From contig BFEA01000495.1 in the NCBI GenBank assembly GCA_003427395.1, positions 1,027,799 to 1,091,798 on the forward strand: DNA of 64,000 nucleotides. The letters run 5' to 3'. This DNA comes from Chara braunii (lineage: Eukaryota; Streptophyta; Charophyceae; Charales; Characeae). Both the position numbers and the translations under genes were made by a program. Below, one piece after another: positions 51,159 through 61,192 of the stretch; positions within the stretch are counted from its first letter, which is position 1; every line of letters begins with the position of its first letter. The notes under the pieces are model-generated. The model did no database searches. It was not told the origin of the DNA and saw only the letters and a list, made by a program, of their open reading frames with translations.

Positions 51159-53466
51159 CTAGTCCTCCATAGTGAGGTTCAACTGCCTATATAATTGAGC
51201 CCTGAACTCATCCTTGGCTTTCTTAACAGGGTTCTCTTCCCTGTCAATAAGCTTTTTATTCCCATCCAACCTTACCAGCCCCTTCCCTTCATCAATCTTA
51301 AACCTTGGGCAATTTCCTCTTAAATGCACCCCCTTCATACAGTACCAACATAATTTCTTGTCTTCTCCTCTTGTCTTTTTGGCAGGGAGGGGCGGAAATG
51401 TCATCCCCCCTCACTTCCTACTTTCCCCATCTAAGAACAAGGTATCTTTTTACTAATCCTGGATACGCATTCATTGGAGGATTTTGCAACTACTTCAAAT
51501 GTCACCAACTCAATATGCTTGTCAGGAGGAGTTGAGATGTCAACGGCATGATTGCCGTTTTCCCTTCTCTGTCCCAACACTTCTCTCTCCGTTCCACCCG
51601 AACTCTGCCCTGGTGCTTGAAGTGTCTCTGTAACGCTCCTAATCTCAAACCCCAACTCGCCTTTTCACTCAACAATCTCAGTAGGCGCCCCAACTCCACC
51701 TCCCTTACCGACCATTTCGAGATTTTCTAGCTTTTTCTCTATTTCTTTCCACCTCTCCTCCCATTTCTTACCTTCCTTTTCAATTCCTTCCTTTTCAGAC
51801 TTCATCTTTTTTTTCTGCTCACTGACCTTCCCTTCCAACTTACCGATTTCCTTCTCCAACCTCTCTTTCTCCACCTTCTCTTTCTTTACTTCCTTGTCCT
51901 TGCTGCTCAAGGTAACGCTTAATGATTCCACTTGCTGCTTTAATCCCTTTTGTTCCTCCATCACTTTGCTCACTTCAACCTTCATGTTTTCCACCTCTTT
52001 CCCCATCTTTTCCACCTGTACATCCTGGTTCTCCTCCCTCTTCCTTAGTCTTTAAATCTCTTTTAGGATTTTAGGGATGTGACTCGTTACTCCTTGAGTG
52101 AGCAAATTCTGTTTTTTCTTTTATTATGTCCTGGAGTTCTTTTATTGAAATTTTTAACCTCCTTGCCTCGTTATCCCTTCTTTCGCTCCCTCCTGCTTTC
52201 TCCAATTTCTCAGCCACCTCTGCTTCTCCCTCAAGAAACCATTCACAGTCCTCTCGAAGCAGTTCATGCAACCTGATTAGTCTGTTCATATCTGACACCA
52301 ACTTAGAGTCACTGATCATTTCAGACAACAAGATCCTTTCGAGCCTCATACTCCAAGGGGCATCTGTTAACAACTTATCCCCCTCCATCGAGGCGATCAT
52401 TTGATTGCTCCACTCCTTATTTGTCTCCTCTCTCCTTTTTCTTTCTTCCTTGGTCATCCTTCTTGACCCTGATTCCTTAAGAGGACTCTCCGATGCTGCC
52501 ACCCTAGTCTCTTTCTCCACTCGATTTCCCCCTTCTTTCTTTTCCTTATTTTCCTCTTTATCCTCATTCTCCTTCCCTTTCTTCCTCTTGCCCTTGTTCT
52601 CTTTTTCCTCTTCCTCCTTGTTCCGCTCCCTCTCTTCCCTTTCTTCCTTGCTTTGCTTCTTCTCTCTGCTTCTTCCTTTCTCTGGTACTCTTGCACTTTT
52701 GCTCGGCGATCCATTTCCCCTTTGAGATGCTGTCCTCGTCCTATCAAGCACTTGTCCGAGGGGCACATCATCTTCATCAATCTCTTGTGGAACCTTCCTT
52801 TCAAGTCCTTCTCCTTTCCTTCCTATCCACAACCCCTGCTCTTGAAGCAATTGTCTTTTCTTTTGTCTTTGTATAACCAGAGGATAGGCTTTTCTGAACT
52901 TGACGAGAAAACTTCCCCAGGTATCTGACTCCTCCTTAATCTTTATCAGATTGTCATATTCTCCTGAGGACCACCCTTTCCATCATCAACTTCAGCTTCT
53001 CCTCCCCCGTCTATCCTTTCTTTTCTGCGCAAAGGTCAATGTTGTCCTGAAAATCCTCCACATTAGTCTCATCGAAGATGGTATTATCCTTGATTTCATC
53101 TCTCCTCAAGTCCCCATATTCTCCCCACATCTTTGTTTTGAAAGTCATTCAGCCCAGTTAGTAGGAAACAATCACTTCAATCGTTAATTGACACTCTCCC
53201 ATACCTGTTACTTTGAGTAACATTGTTGGGGTGTCTCACTCCCTCCTGAAGGCATAATCTTCGAATTCTCTTAGGAAAACCCTCAAATTGTCCCCTCTCT
53301 TGTAGACTGGCATTCCATTGGAATCCTTGGTTACCCGCCGTAACCCTTGTTGCCTTTTCCCGCCAGAAGTTGGACTGGAAGGCCCCGCCACCCCTCCCTT
53401 CTGTGTTATCGCTGCTCCTATCACAAGATTAAGCCTGCACACAGAAAGGAAAGAAGAGGGTGGCAT
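51159..53466 (-). pseudogene. Gag-like ORF downstream of integrase (element C)
   Basis: Begins about 150 bp after integrase. The frame at 53236-53466 ends GMPVYKRGDNLRVFLREFED followed by YAFRRE, a gag-type N-terminal pattern. After degraded sequence, 52071-52850 gives a Lys/Glu-rich region (259 codons), then 51665-52015 a strong heptad-type coiled coil (KEKVEKERLEKEIGKLEGKV). The final frame 51159-51404 has CWYCMKGVHLRGNC, a perfect CX2CX4HX4C knuckle, and ends EFRAQLYRQLNLTMED. The knuckle and tail align with element B's 32178-32498 and more loosely with element A's 5' gag. An RNA-binding or particle role is inferred from the domains. Confidence 0.7.
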
Positions 53467-53609
53467 GTGTAAAAAAAAATGTTAGTAGCTGGGTAATAAG
53501 ACCAAATTCGCAATGATGCTAGCACAAGGTGTTTTTAGGGGATCAAGTTGATTTATCTTTAAGTCTTTCACCGACTTACCTCATTTCTCGTTCTAAAATT
53601 CCTCAACCT

Positions 53610-54680
53610 TGATCCAGATACCCAGTCTCACCTTGGTGTCCCATCCATTTCTTCCAGTTCATAGGCTCCATGATTCCTTTGGCGTCCAACCCTGTAGGGT
53701 CCCAACCATCTTTTGTCAAACTTCTTTGACCATTGTTTCTCCAAGGATGAGTCGTACAACAATACCTCGTCCCCAATTGCCAATGGTTTGGTTCGTACGT
53801 GAGGAAGCCAGTCCCACCTTTCCTTGTCTTTTCCTCGACTATCAACCACCTTCTCAACTGCTTCCTGAATCCTTTCTTCTGTGATACTGACCTGCCTTGC
53901 TCGGATGTCAAGCAACTCTTCGAGTGTCAGATTGTTTTCAAGATCCTGTCTCCGCCAGGTCTTCAGAAAACTTTATATTGGAAAGGTGGCGTGTTTTCCA
54001 TACCATAAGGTCGTAGGGGCATAACTTGTGGTTCTCCTGACCGAGATGTTTTCAACAAAGAACACTGTCCGTATGAATTTAGGCCATAAATTGGGTTTTC
54101 ACGCGGTCCATTTTGCCAGCAAATTGGTGATGGTGCTGTGTCATTTTCCATTGGTGCGTTAGCCTGAGGGTGCGCCCTGGTTGTATACTTCGCGATTACT
54201 CCGAGATCATGCAACAATTCTTTAACCTCTCTGCATGTAAACTCCGATCCTCTATCCATCGTAAATTCCACCACAAAAGGATATCGGAGATAATACTCTT
54301 TGATGCACTCAGCCAAGGCTGCCCCAATCTTGGTCCGGATGACCTTCCCATCAACAAATCCTGTGGGATTGTCTCGGGCATCAAAGATATAATTGTATCC
54401 CCCAAGCCCCAATGACATTGCCAACAGGTCCAGGTGAACTACCGCTCCCACATTTTTTATATAACTCGGATGTAGAGATTCCTTTTACCTGATCGAAGAT
54501 CTGACTTGGCAAGGCACGCATGTCTCACAATACTTTCGAATCATCCCGTATATACAATCCCAGAAGTACAGTTCAGACACCTTCTTGAGAGTAATGGCAA
54601 AACTTCTGTGACCACCGACAGGTCGGTCATGAAGGGCAGCTATGACGTCAATCTGCTGATTTTTGTCACAGATAACTCTT
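53610..54680 (-). pseudogene. Ty3/gypsy integrase (element C)
   Basis: The zinc domain, read through stops at 54500-54670, has ALHDRPVGGHRS and YCETCVPCQ. The core frame 53963-54451 has VVHLDLLAMSL (first Asp), FTMDRGSEFTC (second Asp) and NAPMEND (Glu), with the usual spacing. A C-terminal part at 53628-53915 has KRWLGPYRVGRQRNHGAYEL followed by EEMDG, the GPY/F module. Frame changes separate the parts. No chromodomain is seen. Confidence 0.85.
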
Positions 54681-55286
54681 CTAGGAGGTCCTCTTTTGTC
54701 CCTGATGAAGAGATGACCACCCCCTTACTATATAATTGTCTCTCATGCGAAGAGTCTTCTCACCAACTTTTCTTTCTCGTTTGTCGCCAGAGAGAAGAAG
54801 CCCCATCTCTAGATGGAACCCATCATACTCTTCTTCCCGAAAATCTTCCGAGATCTCACCCTGCTCAAACTCTTCTCCACCCATTTCCTCATCGAATTCA
54901 GGGTCGTTTCCCAATACAATCTCATCTGCTTTTACCGCTTCTCTTTCTTTTTCGGTCCGGACTTGCAGGAGAGAGTTGACAAGGTAATGCATTATCCCCA
55001 CCGTCAATAAATATCGATTCACTTGCCTTGTTCCTGTCTCAATCGTAACAGGTTCGTCTGTCAATCTGTAACTCTCAGCTAAGGCTAGCTCCACCATCCA
55101 TTCCCCATTCTTTTCTTCCCACGGGTCATTTTCGATGAAAGACTTTAATACCAATCTCTCATCCTTCACAAAATTCACCGGCGCGAACCACATAGGTTTT
55201 CCTTCTTGCACCTCATTATCATTGACTCTCAAAGCCCATGCATTAACATGGAGCTGCATGTCGTTCTCTTCCAAAAATCCGTCCAC
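54681..55286 (-). CDS. RNase H-integrase linker and start of integrase zinc domain (element C)
   Basis: A 201-codon frame, DGFLEENDMQLHVNAWALRV onward, corresponding to 28090-28620 of element B. It includes an acidic stretch (NDPEFDEEMGGEEFEQGEIS) and ends near TLRMRDNYIVRGWSSLH, which precedes the HHCC domain. Conservation with element B shows it belongs to this lineage's pol. Confidence 0.65.
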   Translation of the reverse strand: MDGFLEENDMQLHVNAWALRVNDNEVQEGKPMWFAPVNFVKDERLVLKSFIENDPWEEKNGEWMVELALAESYRLTDEPVTIETGTRQVNRYLLTVGIMHYLVNSLLQVRTEKEREAVKADEIVLGNDPEFDEEMGGEEFEQGEISEDFREEEYDGFHLEMGLLLSGDKRERKVGEKTLRMRDNYIVRGWSSLHQGQKRTS

Positions 55287-55322
55287 CGGTGGTGTCTCTT
55301 CCTTAGCTTCTCCAAACTTTCC

Positions 55323-56132
55323 CTACTCTATCCTGCTCAACCCATCTGCCCTATTCTTATTCCCAAAAATATGCTCCAACTGAAAGTCGAACATCCAGAT
55401 GTAGGTGAACCATCTGGCAACTGTAGGATCAACTGGAGAGAAGTTCTTGAGGGAATACATGAGGGCGGTCGGATCTATCCTTAGAATGAATCTACTTCCA
55501 AAGAGATAATGCCTAAAGATCCGTAGACAATGTAATATTGTCAGCGCTTCCTTTTTGAATTGAGAGTAATTCCTTTCAGTTGAATTGAGGATCCGACTCT
55601 CAAAGCGCAACGGCCTTTCCTTTCCTTCATGATCAGCCTGCATCAAAACTCCTCCCAAAGCAGTGAGTCCGACATCAGTCTCTATTATGAAGGTACGCTC
55701 TATGATTGCTTCGTAGTCCGGAACTCCCAGTACCAGACCCCCTTCCTCAAATTCCTTCTCCAAGTCTCTTACCACCTGCTCCTGCTTCTCTCCCCACTCC
55801 CATTCCTGATTCTTCCTTACCAACTTCCTCACGTGCCCAGTCTTAGCGGCAAACCTCTTGATGAATATCCTCCAGAACCCGCATGTCCTAAAAAAACATC
55901 TCACCTCGCCTATGTTCTTGAACGGTGTCGGCCACTGAAGAATTTTGTTAGTTTTCTTGGTGTCTGGACAATGACCCTGGTCATTACATACAAACCCTAG
56001 AATGATTGCCTCTCTCATGCAGTGTCTGGATTTTGCGCCACTTACCGTGAGGTTGTGTTCCTGCAGGAGATCAAACACTTTCCTAAGATCATTAATATGA
56101 TTCCCAGACGAACTTTCTAATGCCAGGTACAA
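55323..56132 (-). CDS. Ty3/gypsy RT thumb/connection and RNase H (element C)
   Basis: A 269-codon open frame starting LALESSSGNHINDLRKVFDL. It has the polymerase C-terminal pattern (LTVSGAKSRHCMREAIILGF; CPDTKKTNKILQWPTPFKNI followed by GEVRCFFRTCGFWRIFI). RNase H follows: FIIETDVGLTALGGVLMQAD, NYSQFKKEALTILHCLRIFR, FILRIDPTALMYSLKNF and GNKNRADGLSRIE. The Asp/Glu/Asp positions expected of gypsy RNase H are present. The frame has no internal stops, but the polymerase part before it is broken. Confidence 0.85.
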   Translation of the reverse strand: MYLALESSSGNHINDLRKVFDLLQEHNLTVSGAKSRHCMREAIILGFVCNDQGHCPDTKKTNKILQWPTPFKNIGEVRCFFRTCGFWRIFIKRFAAKTGHVRKLVRKNQEWEWGEKQEQVVRDLEKEFEEGGLVLGVPDYEAIIERTFIIETDVGLTALGGVLMQADHEGKERPLRFESRILNSTERNYSQFKKEALTILHCLRIFRHYLFGSRFILRIDPTALMYSLKNFSPVDPTVARWFTYIWMFDFQLEHIFGNKNRADGLSRIE

Positions 56133-56802
56133 CCTCTTGCTTATCTTTTATCATCAGTCTTTTTACTGCAAGATCATTTGTATAGGGCTCGGTGGTCTGT
56201 GGACTGATTGGCTGCATTACTCTGACCATACTTCTTTAAACCATGGCTACCGCATTTGTCCACCTTTGAGGTGTCACGTTCATGTGGATCAATCCCTTAG
56301 GAGTGTGCATTGGACTTATTGGTCTATCGGCTGGATAAACCGGAAACTGGTCGTAGCCAGAATAGAGGTCTATGAGTGAGATGATAGACCTCCCTGCACA
56401 TGCCTCTGAAAGTTGATCAGCGTGAGGGAATCCTGCGTCCCTAACTGTCACAACATTCAATCTCTGCAAATCTTGCACCCATCTGAGCACCCCATTTGGT
56501 TTGATGAAGTAAAACCATGGCGAAGCATATGGTCTACTAGAGAAACCTGCCACATGTGAGACAATCTTTCCATCGAGGTATTCAACCACCCTTCTCTGAT
56601 CATCAGAATTCGGGTACTTGGCTCCTCTGATATTCCAAGACTGGTGCGGGACTGTATGGATCCGGATCATTCCTACCTTGTTCACATCTAAGCTCCCTCT
56701 CTGGTCATCATTAAAAGGATAGGCGCAGTGTTTCTCTTTCATCAAATCTATCATCAATGTCCTTTCTGACCTAGTTAGAAACCCGGGTTCCCCAATGATC
56801 AT
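56130..56802 (-). pseudogene. Ty3/gypsy reverse transcriptase (element C), active site changed
   Basis: The open frame 56236-56802 carries PYASPWFYFIKPNGVLRWVQ (motifs 1-2), FPHADQLSEACAGRSIISLI followed by DLYSGYDQ (motif A with its Asp) and TPKGLIHMNVTPQRWTNAVA (motif B region). After a frame change the motif C segment reads PYTNDLAV at 56173-56184, where gypsy enzymes have Y/F-x-D-D; the first Asp is Asn. Downstream minus-strand sequence enters the thumb and RNase H frame. The frameshift and motif C change both imply loss of polymerase function. Confidence 0.88.
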
Positions 56803-57184
56803 GTCCTTTTCCGTCCCTTCGTTGATACGACAAACTTCTTCCTTCCATTACTCTCTCATTTGCCTTATCAACTCTCTCTTTTGCTCTTAGTACACGCTTT
56901 CCTCGTGCGTTACTAATACTGGGACTGGACGACTCTTCTTGTCTACTGCCTTGTACCTCTTTTCTCCTCTTGCTTGAGCCCACCTCTAAAAAATATTGGC
57001 CGCTTGATTGAGCATATGACCCCTGCATTCGTACATCTCGAGGGGGCGGTTTATATACTAAGTTTATCCTTCCTCCTTCAGGATACTCGTCCAATCTGTC
57101 AGCCAAGGCCAGAATGGCTTCTTGGTCTGACATCTCATAGGCTGACACAATGCACATCGCTTGGTCTATGTTAGTCAAGCTCAA
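56771..57184 (-). pseudogene. Protease-reverse transcriptase linker (element C)
   Basis: A 137-codon frame beginning MSLTNIDQAMCIVSAYEMSD and ending in a charged, Ser/Arg-rich region. It lies between protease and polymerase as spacer sequence does in gypsy pol. No named domain. Confidence 0.5.
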
Positions 57185-57234
57185 AACCAGTCCCTCATCC
57201 TCTTCACCCTCTTCATCCTCACCTGATCCCCACT

Positions 57235-57520
57235 CTAACTCTCTTCTCCTGTCCTCTGATTTTTCAAACGTATATGACCTTGCGTTGCGGTGATTTTTTT
57301 AACAGTGGGGACCCGTATTTTTACACGTGAGTACTTCGAAATTCCACATACCGGATCGCACAATATTACGAACATAGTCCCATCATGCTTATTCATGATG
57401 AGGGATTCTGGTCGCGGCAAAAAGGATTTTCCCAGCAATATGGAAGATCCAGACTCGGCATGATGTAGAAGCAGAAACGGACCTTAACCCGACCCACTTC
57501 TACGATAGCATTTGACGGGC
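57235..57520 (-). pseudogene. Retropepsin-like protease end (element C)
   Basis: Reads SNAIVEVGRVKVRFCFYIMP, then after a frame change MLGKSFLPRPESLIMNKHDG followed by TMFVILCDPVCG. It aligns with element A (GRVKVKACFFVMPDVDHDIL, MGRSFL, KHDGTQILILCDPTCG). The active-site portion is lost at the breakpoint near 57520. Confidence 0.75.
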
Positions 57521-58060
57521 ATTGCAGCGGCCAAAAAGGGGAAAGCGGCGGCGAAAGCGACGGAATGAAAAAAAAAAAAAGGAAAAATGTGACCGTGGGA
57601 GTGAGTGTCGGCATGGGCGTGGGTGCATGGGTGCGTGGGTGTGGATAGTTGGTGTTGTGGCTGTCTGCGCTGCCCTGTTGCCTTTTGTCGCTAACACGAC
57701 CAGAAAAAGTGGGATCGCGACAAAACCGAAAAAAGTTGCAGGTGACGCAAGCAGAAAAAAGTGGGAGTGCGACAAAAACGAAGAAAGAAAATACAGCGGG
57801 AAAGCAAAAAAAGAAAAGAAGCCACCGGGAAAGCGAAAAAAAAAAAAAAGCCGAGCAGCGGGAATGCGACAGACTGCCTGCACCGGAACTGACCCAACAA
57901 GACGCGGCGGACTGTCTGCATCGGAACTGACCAAACGAAAAAAACAAAAAAGGGGGACAACGGCCTCTGAGCGGCCAAAAAGGGAAAGGCCGCGCCAAAA
58001 GGGACGGAACGAAAAAAAAAAAAAAGGAAAGACGGACGCTGTAGTGGCCAAAAGGAAAAG
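57521..58060. repeat. A/G-rich degenerate repeat region
   Basis: Repeats of GGGAATGCGACAGA-like and GCGGCCAAAAAGGG words. The segment GCGGCCAAAAAGGGGAAAG near 57530 recurs with changes near 57971. A-rich runs (57569-57581, 57836-57850, 58013-58025) are frequent. The region disrupts the protease of element C. Confidence 0.7.
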
Positions 58061-58071
58061 AAAAATCCAGC

Positions 58072-58444
58072 GGCCTAACTCAGTTGGTAATGCACGCAAG
58101 TGGTGTTCAGGAGGTTGTGGGTTCAATCCTCATTGGCCTGATGTACCTTCCGGGGCATGCTTGGCGCCTGCCACCTAGAGATAAACCACTGGATCCACCG
58201 ATCGACATTGAGCAGAGTCTGCTGATGTTCATAGGGGAGGGGACCTGAGGGGAGGAACAGGGATTGGTCCTGTTGGCATGATCCCTGATGCTACCGGCTG
58301 TCCCCTAGCCGGTATCGCCCACCTGCAGGTCGGGAGCAACACCCGCATGTTCTCTCATGAACACAGTTCTGGCTACTATGGGGTTCCCCGTATGCCTACA
58401 ATTAGGAGTAGCGGTAGGAAGGTAGTGTGAGGTGAAATTGAGAG

Positions 58445-58477
<33 letters not shown>
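58072..58477 (+). mobile_element. tRNA-derived SINE
   Basis: A tRNA-like head (58072-58138) holds an A-box-like word, TAACTCAGTTGG (58076-58087), and a B box, GGTTCAATCC (58120-58129), 33 bp apart, as in a tRNA. GGCC words at both ends could pair as a short acceptor stem. A unique body of about 300 bp follows and ends in a 33-base poly(A) run (58445-58477). Head, body and A tail in this order are the definition of a tRNA SINE. A target-site duplication is not clear. Confidence 0.7.
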
Positions 58478-58483
<6 letters not shown>

Positions 58484-59342
58484 CAAAACGCAGGGATTAT
58501 GTTGGCGGGTTCTTTACTTTGCAGTACTTTGCAATTCCGAAAGGACAAAAAAACGGTTTTTTTTTTTTTTTAATGTTTCTAAATGCAAAACGGACGCCAC
58601 ACACAGTTTTACGCATTGCTAGTAGGTCCCGCAACCGTCACACCACTCCACATACATCGTTAGTGGGATCTCCCTCTAGGCCCCTGGTCACCTGTGGATA
58701 TATCTAAAGACTGTTGCCCTTTTTAAAAAAATAAAAAAAAATAGGGGGAACCGGTAGCACAGGACCACAGGTCCATGAGGGCTACCGGTAGTACAGTGGG
58801 GGGAGCTGGCAGAGTGGCAAAATTTGAAATTTGCATTGAATTACCCCCGCGATTTATTTCGCGGTTGAAATGATTTTTCTTATTTTGTTTAATATTATTC
58901 CTGTAAAGATCACGACCAAATCTATAGACCCTCAAAGTTTCAAAGTTGTTGGGCCATCCTTCTGATTGCAAAAAATCGCGAACGTTGTTTTTTTTTTCCC
59001 ATTGGCCCATACGTGGTAGAGTTACTGTAGCAAAAAAAGAAAATGTGACAAAACAGCGCGACATTTACTTCACCGTTAATTTTTTTTTATTTTTTTTTTC
59101 TGATATGTTTCCTGGAAAGATCACGGCCGAATCTACAGGATATCAAATTTTCATATTTGTTTGCCACGTTTTCTGAGCGTGAAAAATTGTCAAACTTCAC
59201 GCTTGAAAATGCTTAGCCCGAACCCGCCTGCGCGACGTTAGGGTTCGGACACACAGGCACATCCTGACGTGCCAGCAGCCTGACGTCGGATACACTTCAA
59301 AAGACAGCAGTCCCCCAAAACAGACAGGGACCCATTCCACCA
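58478..59342. other. Unclassified DNA with T-rich runs
   Basis: Contains T runs at about 58557-58571 and 59082-59099 and no recognised coding sequence. GTAGGTCCCGCAA near 58621 recurs near 10580 on the same strand. Confidence 0.4.
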
Positions 59343-59412
59343 TAGTGGTTATACCATCGGGCAATTGGGTATTTCAAAATTTGTGCGTGGGTTCAAACCC
59401 CAACCCAACCAT
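59343..59412 (+). other. Truncated tRNA-like sequence
   Basis: GGTTCAAACCC (59390-59400) matches a B box with a paired T-stem (GTGGG/CCCAA-like). TAGTGGTTATACC upstream resembles an A box, and ATACC pairs with GGTAT as a D-stem. The anticodon arm is too short for a working tRNA. It may be a tRNA pseudogene or a SINE head. Confidence 0.35.
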
Positions 59413-59451
59413 TGTGAACAAACTTCAAATACTGTATATACTAATACTAAT

Positions 59452-59585
59452 GTGTGTGTGTGTGTCTGTGTGTGCGTGCATGCGTGGGTGGGTGGGTGTG
59501 TGTGTGGGTGGGTCGGTGTGTGTGTGCGTGGGTGGGTGGGTGGGTGGGTGTGTGCGTGCGTGCGTGGGTGGGTGAGTGGGTGTGT
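59452..59585 (+). repeat. (GT)n/(GGGT)n tract with G-quadruplex motif
   Basis: Alternating TG and GGGT repeats. At 59530-59548 five GGG runs are separated by single T residues, the canonical loop pattern for a parallel G-quadruplex. Confidence 0.9.
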
Positions 59586-59633
59586 GGCTGCTGCCGGTCG
59601 GGCCTCCTTGCTTTTGTCGTCGTCGAAACAGGA

Positions 59634-59822
59634 ACCAATCGACAACGGGAAAAGGCAAATCAGAGGAATGCGACGGAAAAGGGGAGAACACGACAGAAAA
59701 AGAAAGAAAAAAAAAAGGAACCAACCAACGACGGAAAAAGGGAAATTAGAGGAATGCGACGGAGGGGGGAGCACGACAGAAGATTGCAACGGGAAAAGGA
59801 AAAAAACAAAAGGGAACCAACC
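59634..59822. repeat. 95-bp A/G-rich tandem duplication
   Basis: Two diverged units, 59634-59728 and 59729-59822, each with CAACG(A)CGG/GGGAAA, AGAGGAATGCGACGGA and GGAACCAACC blocks. The vocabulary is shared with 57521-58060. Confidence 0.7.
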
Positions 59823-59879
59823 GACGATGGCAAAAAAAAAAAAAAAAAACCTGCAAATGAATTACAAAAAAAAGGGGCA

Positions 59880-60118
59880 GCGGCTATCCGATGGCGGCCG
59901 CTTCGATATATTCCCTCGAATCAACGCCCGCCGCCGCCCGGCCCGACGGGCGCGCTCGCTCGTTTTTTGGCGCGCTGTGAACAATTCGGTACGCGCGCCC
60001 CTCTGCACGCCGCCCCTCCCTCAATCGCCTTCATCCACTGGCCCGAATCAAAACTTCAGCCCGATTCCGACGCGCAGCGGACACAACCTTCCCCCGCGGG
60101 CCGCTCGCGCTTAAGGGG
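59880..60118. other. CpG-rich patch
   Basis: A GC-rich stretch with many CpG dinucleotides, unlike the AT-rich surroundings, including GGCGGCCGCTTCG, CGCCCGCCGCCGCCCGG and CCCCGCGGGCCGCTCGCG. No ORF, tRNA or rRNA motif is recognised. It could be a promoter CpG cluster or foreign sequence. Confidence 0.5.
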
Positions 60119-60124
60119 TAGGAT

Positions 60125-60144
60125 AATAATAAATAATAATAATG

Positions 60145-60197
<53 letters not shown>
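60125..60197. repeat. (AAT)n microsatellite bounding duplication copy 2
   Basis: AAT repeats with few interruptions. The segmental duplication begins immediately to the right. Confidence 0.95.
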
Positions 60198-60198
<1 letters not shown>

Positions 60199-60779
60199 GG
60201 CAAGGAAGATGAGCAGTAGCGAACTTTAGCAATCGAACAGCATCATGTATACAAAACCAGATAGTCGTGACCTTCCACCAACAGTAGAATTACATCACAA
60301 GTTTCATGAAATAAGAAGACACCAAGAACTCATAATTGACAATGCTGGTAAGGTCTCATCATCATTATCAGTGAAGAACCAACGTTGATATCCTATCTGG
60401 CGCTCAGCGCCCAGACTACGGATGACAGATCCTATCTAGCCTAGACTACAATGCAGAATGATGATGACAACAACTTTTCCGAAGTACGACCATTCAGCAA
60501 CCAATGTGGCACTCTTCCAGCACAAGGTATGTCTCTCACCTTACTCACAACCTCGTTCCCCAACACACAGATGCCACTTGCACCCAAGGACCACCTTGCG
60601 CCCCATCCAGCATATCGCAGGGCCGTTCGGTTCCTAACACACAGATGTCACTTGCACCCAAGGACCACCTCCTCCATCGTGTTCGTAGAAAGTGCGCTTT
60701 ACTAGAGAATGCTCTCCTTGCCAATCACAATTGTCTACGACCATGATCTCGACGATCCCCATGTCCTTCGTTTACTCGC

Positions 60780-60814
<35 letters not shown>

Positions 60815-60872
60815 CGTTGGCATAAGCATTGACATCATCATCGTTCGACTTCATCATTGTGTACAACCATGA

Positions 60873-61192
60873 NNNNNNNNNNNNNNNNNNNNNNNNNNNN
60901 NNNNNNNNNNNNNNNNNNNNNNNNNNNNNNNNNNNNNNNNNNNNNNNNNNNNNNNNNNNNNNNNNNNNNNNNNNNNNNNNNNNNNNNNNNNNNNNNNNNN
61001 NNNNNNNNNNNNNNNNNNNNNNNNNNNNNNNNNNNNNNNNNNNNNNNNNNNNNNNNNNNNNNNNNNNNNNNNNNNNNNNNNNNNNNNNNNNNNNNNNNNN
61101 NNNNNNNNNNNNNNNNNNNNNNNNNNNNNNNNNNNNNNNNNNNNNNNNNNNNNNNNNNNNNNNNNNNNNNNNNNNNNNNNNNNNNNNNNNNN
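60873..61192. other. Assembly gap (320 N)
   Basis: The equivalent stretch in copy 1 is 47283-47473 (191 bp, including ATC repeats), so the gap size is either arbitrary or reflects a longer repeat in this copy. Confidence 0.98.

Larger units (their letters stand above)
51159..57520 (-). mobile_element. Ty3/gypsy retrotransposon C, minus strand
   Basis: On the minus strand the order is protease end, linker, reverse transcriptase, RNase H, integrase, then a gag-like ORF. It is the most complete pol in the window. Its 5' side is cut at about 57520, where A/G-rich repeats begin within the protease, so 5' LTR, PBS and first gag are absent. Frameshifts and a changed polymerase active site show it is not functional. 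Confidence 0.85.

Noticed and set aside
52405-52928. Plus-strand Ser/Leu/Phe-rich ORFs opposite the gag-like frame
   Set aside because: They are complements of the Lys/Glu-rich minus-strand coding sequence, which has a recognisable coiled coil and zinc knuckle.
57393-58126. 200-218 codon ORFs in the A/G-rich region (Lys/Arg-rich on plus, Phe/Ser-rich on minus)
   Set aside because: Low-complexity translation of A/G-rich repeats; no motif.
59349-60212. Long ORFs across the GT tract and A/G-rich repeats (146-252 codons)
   Set aside because: They join several unrelated simple repeats and end in an AAT-repeat poly-Asn run; no domain.
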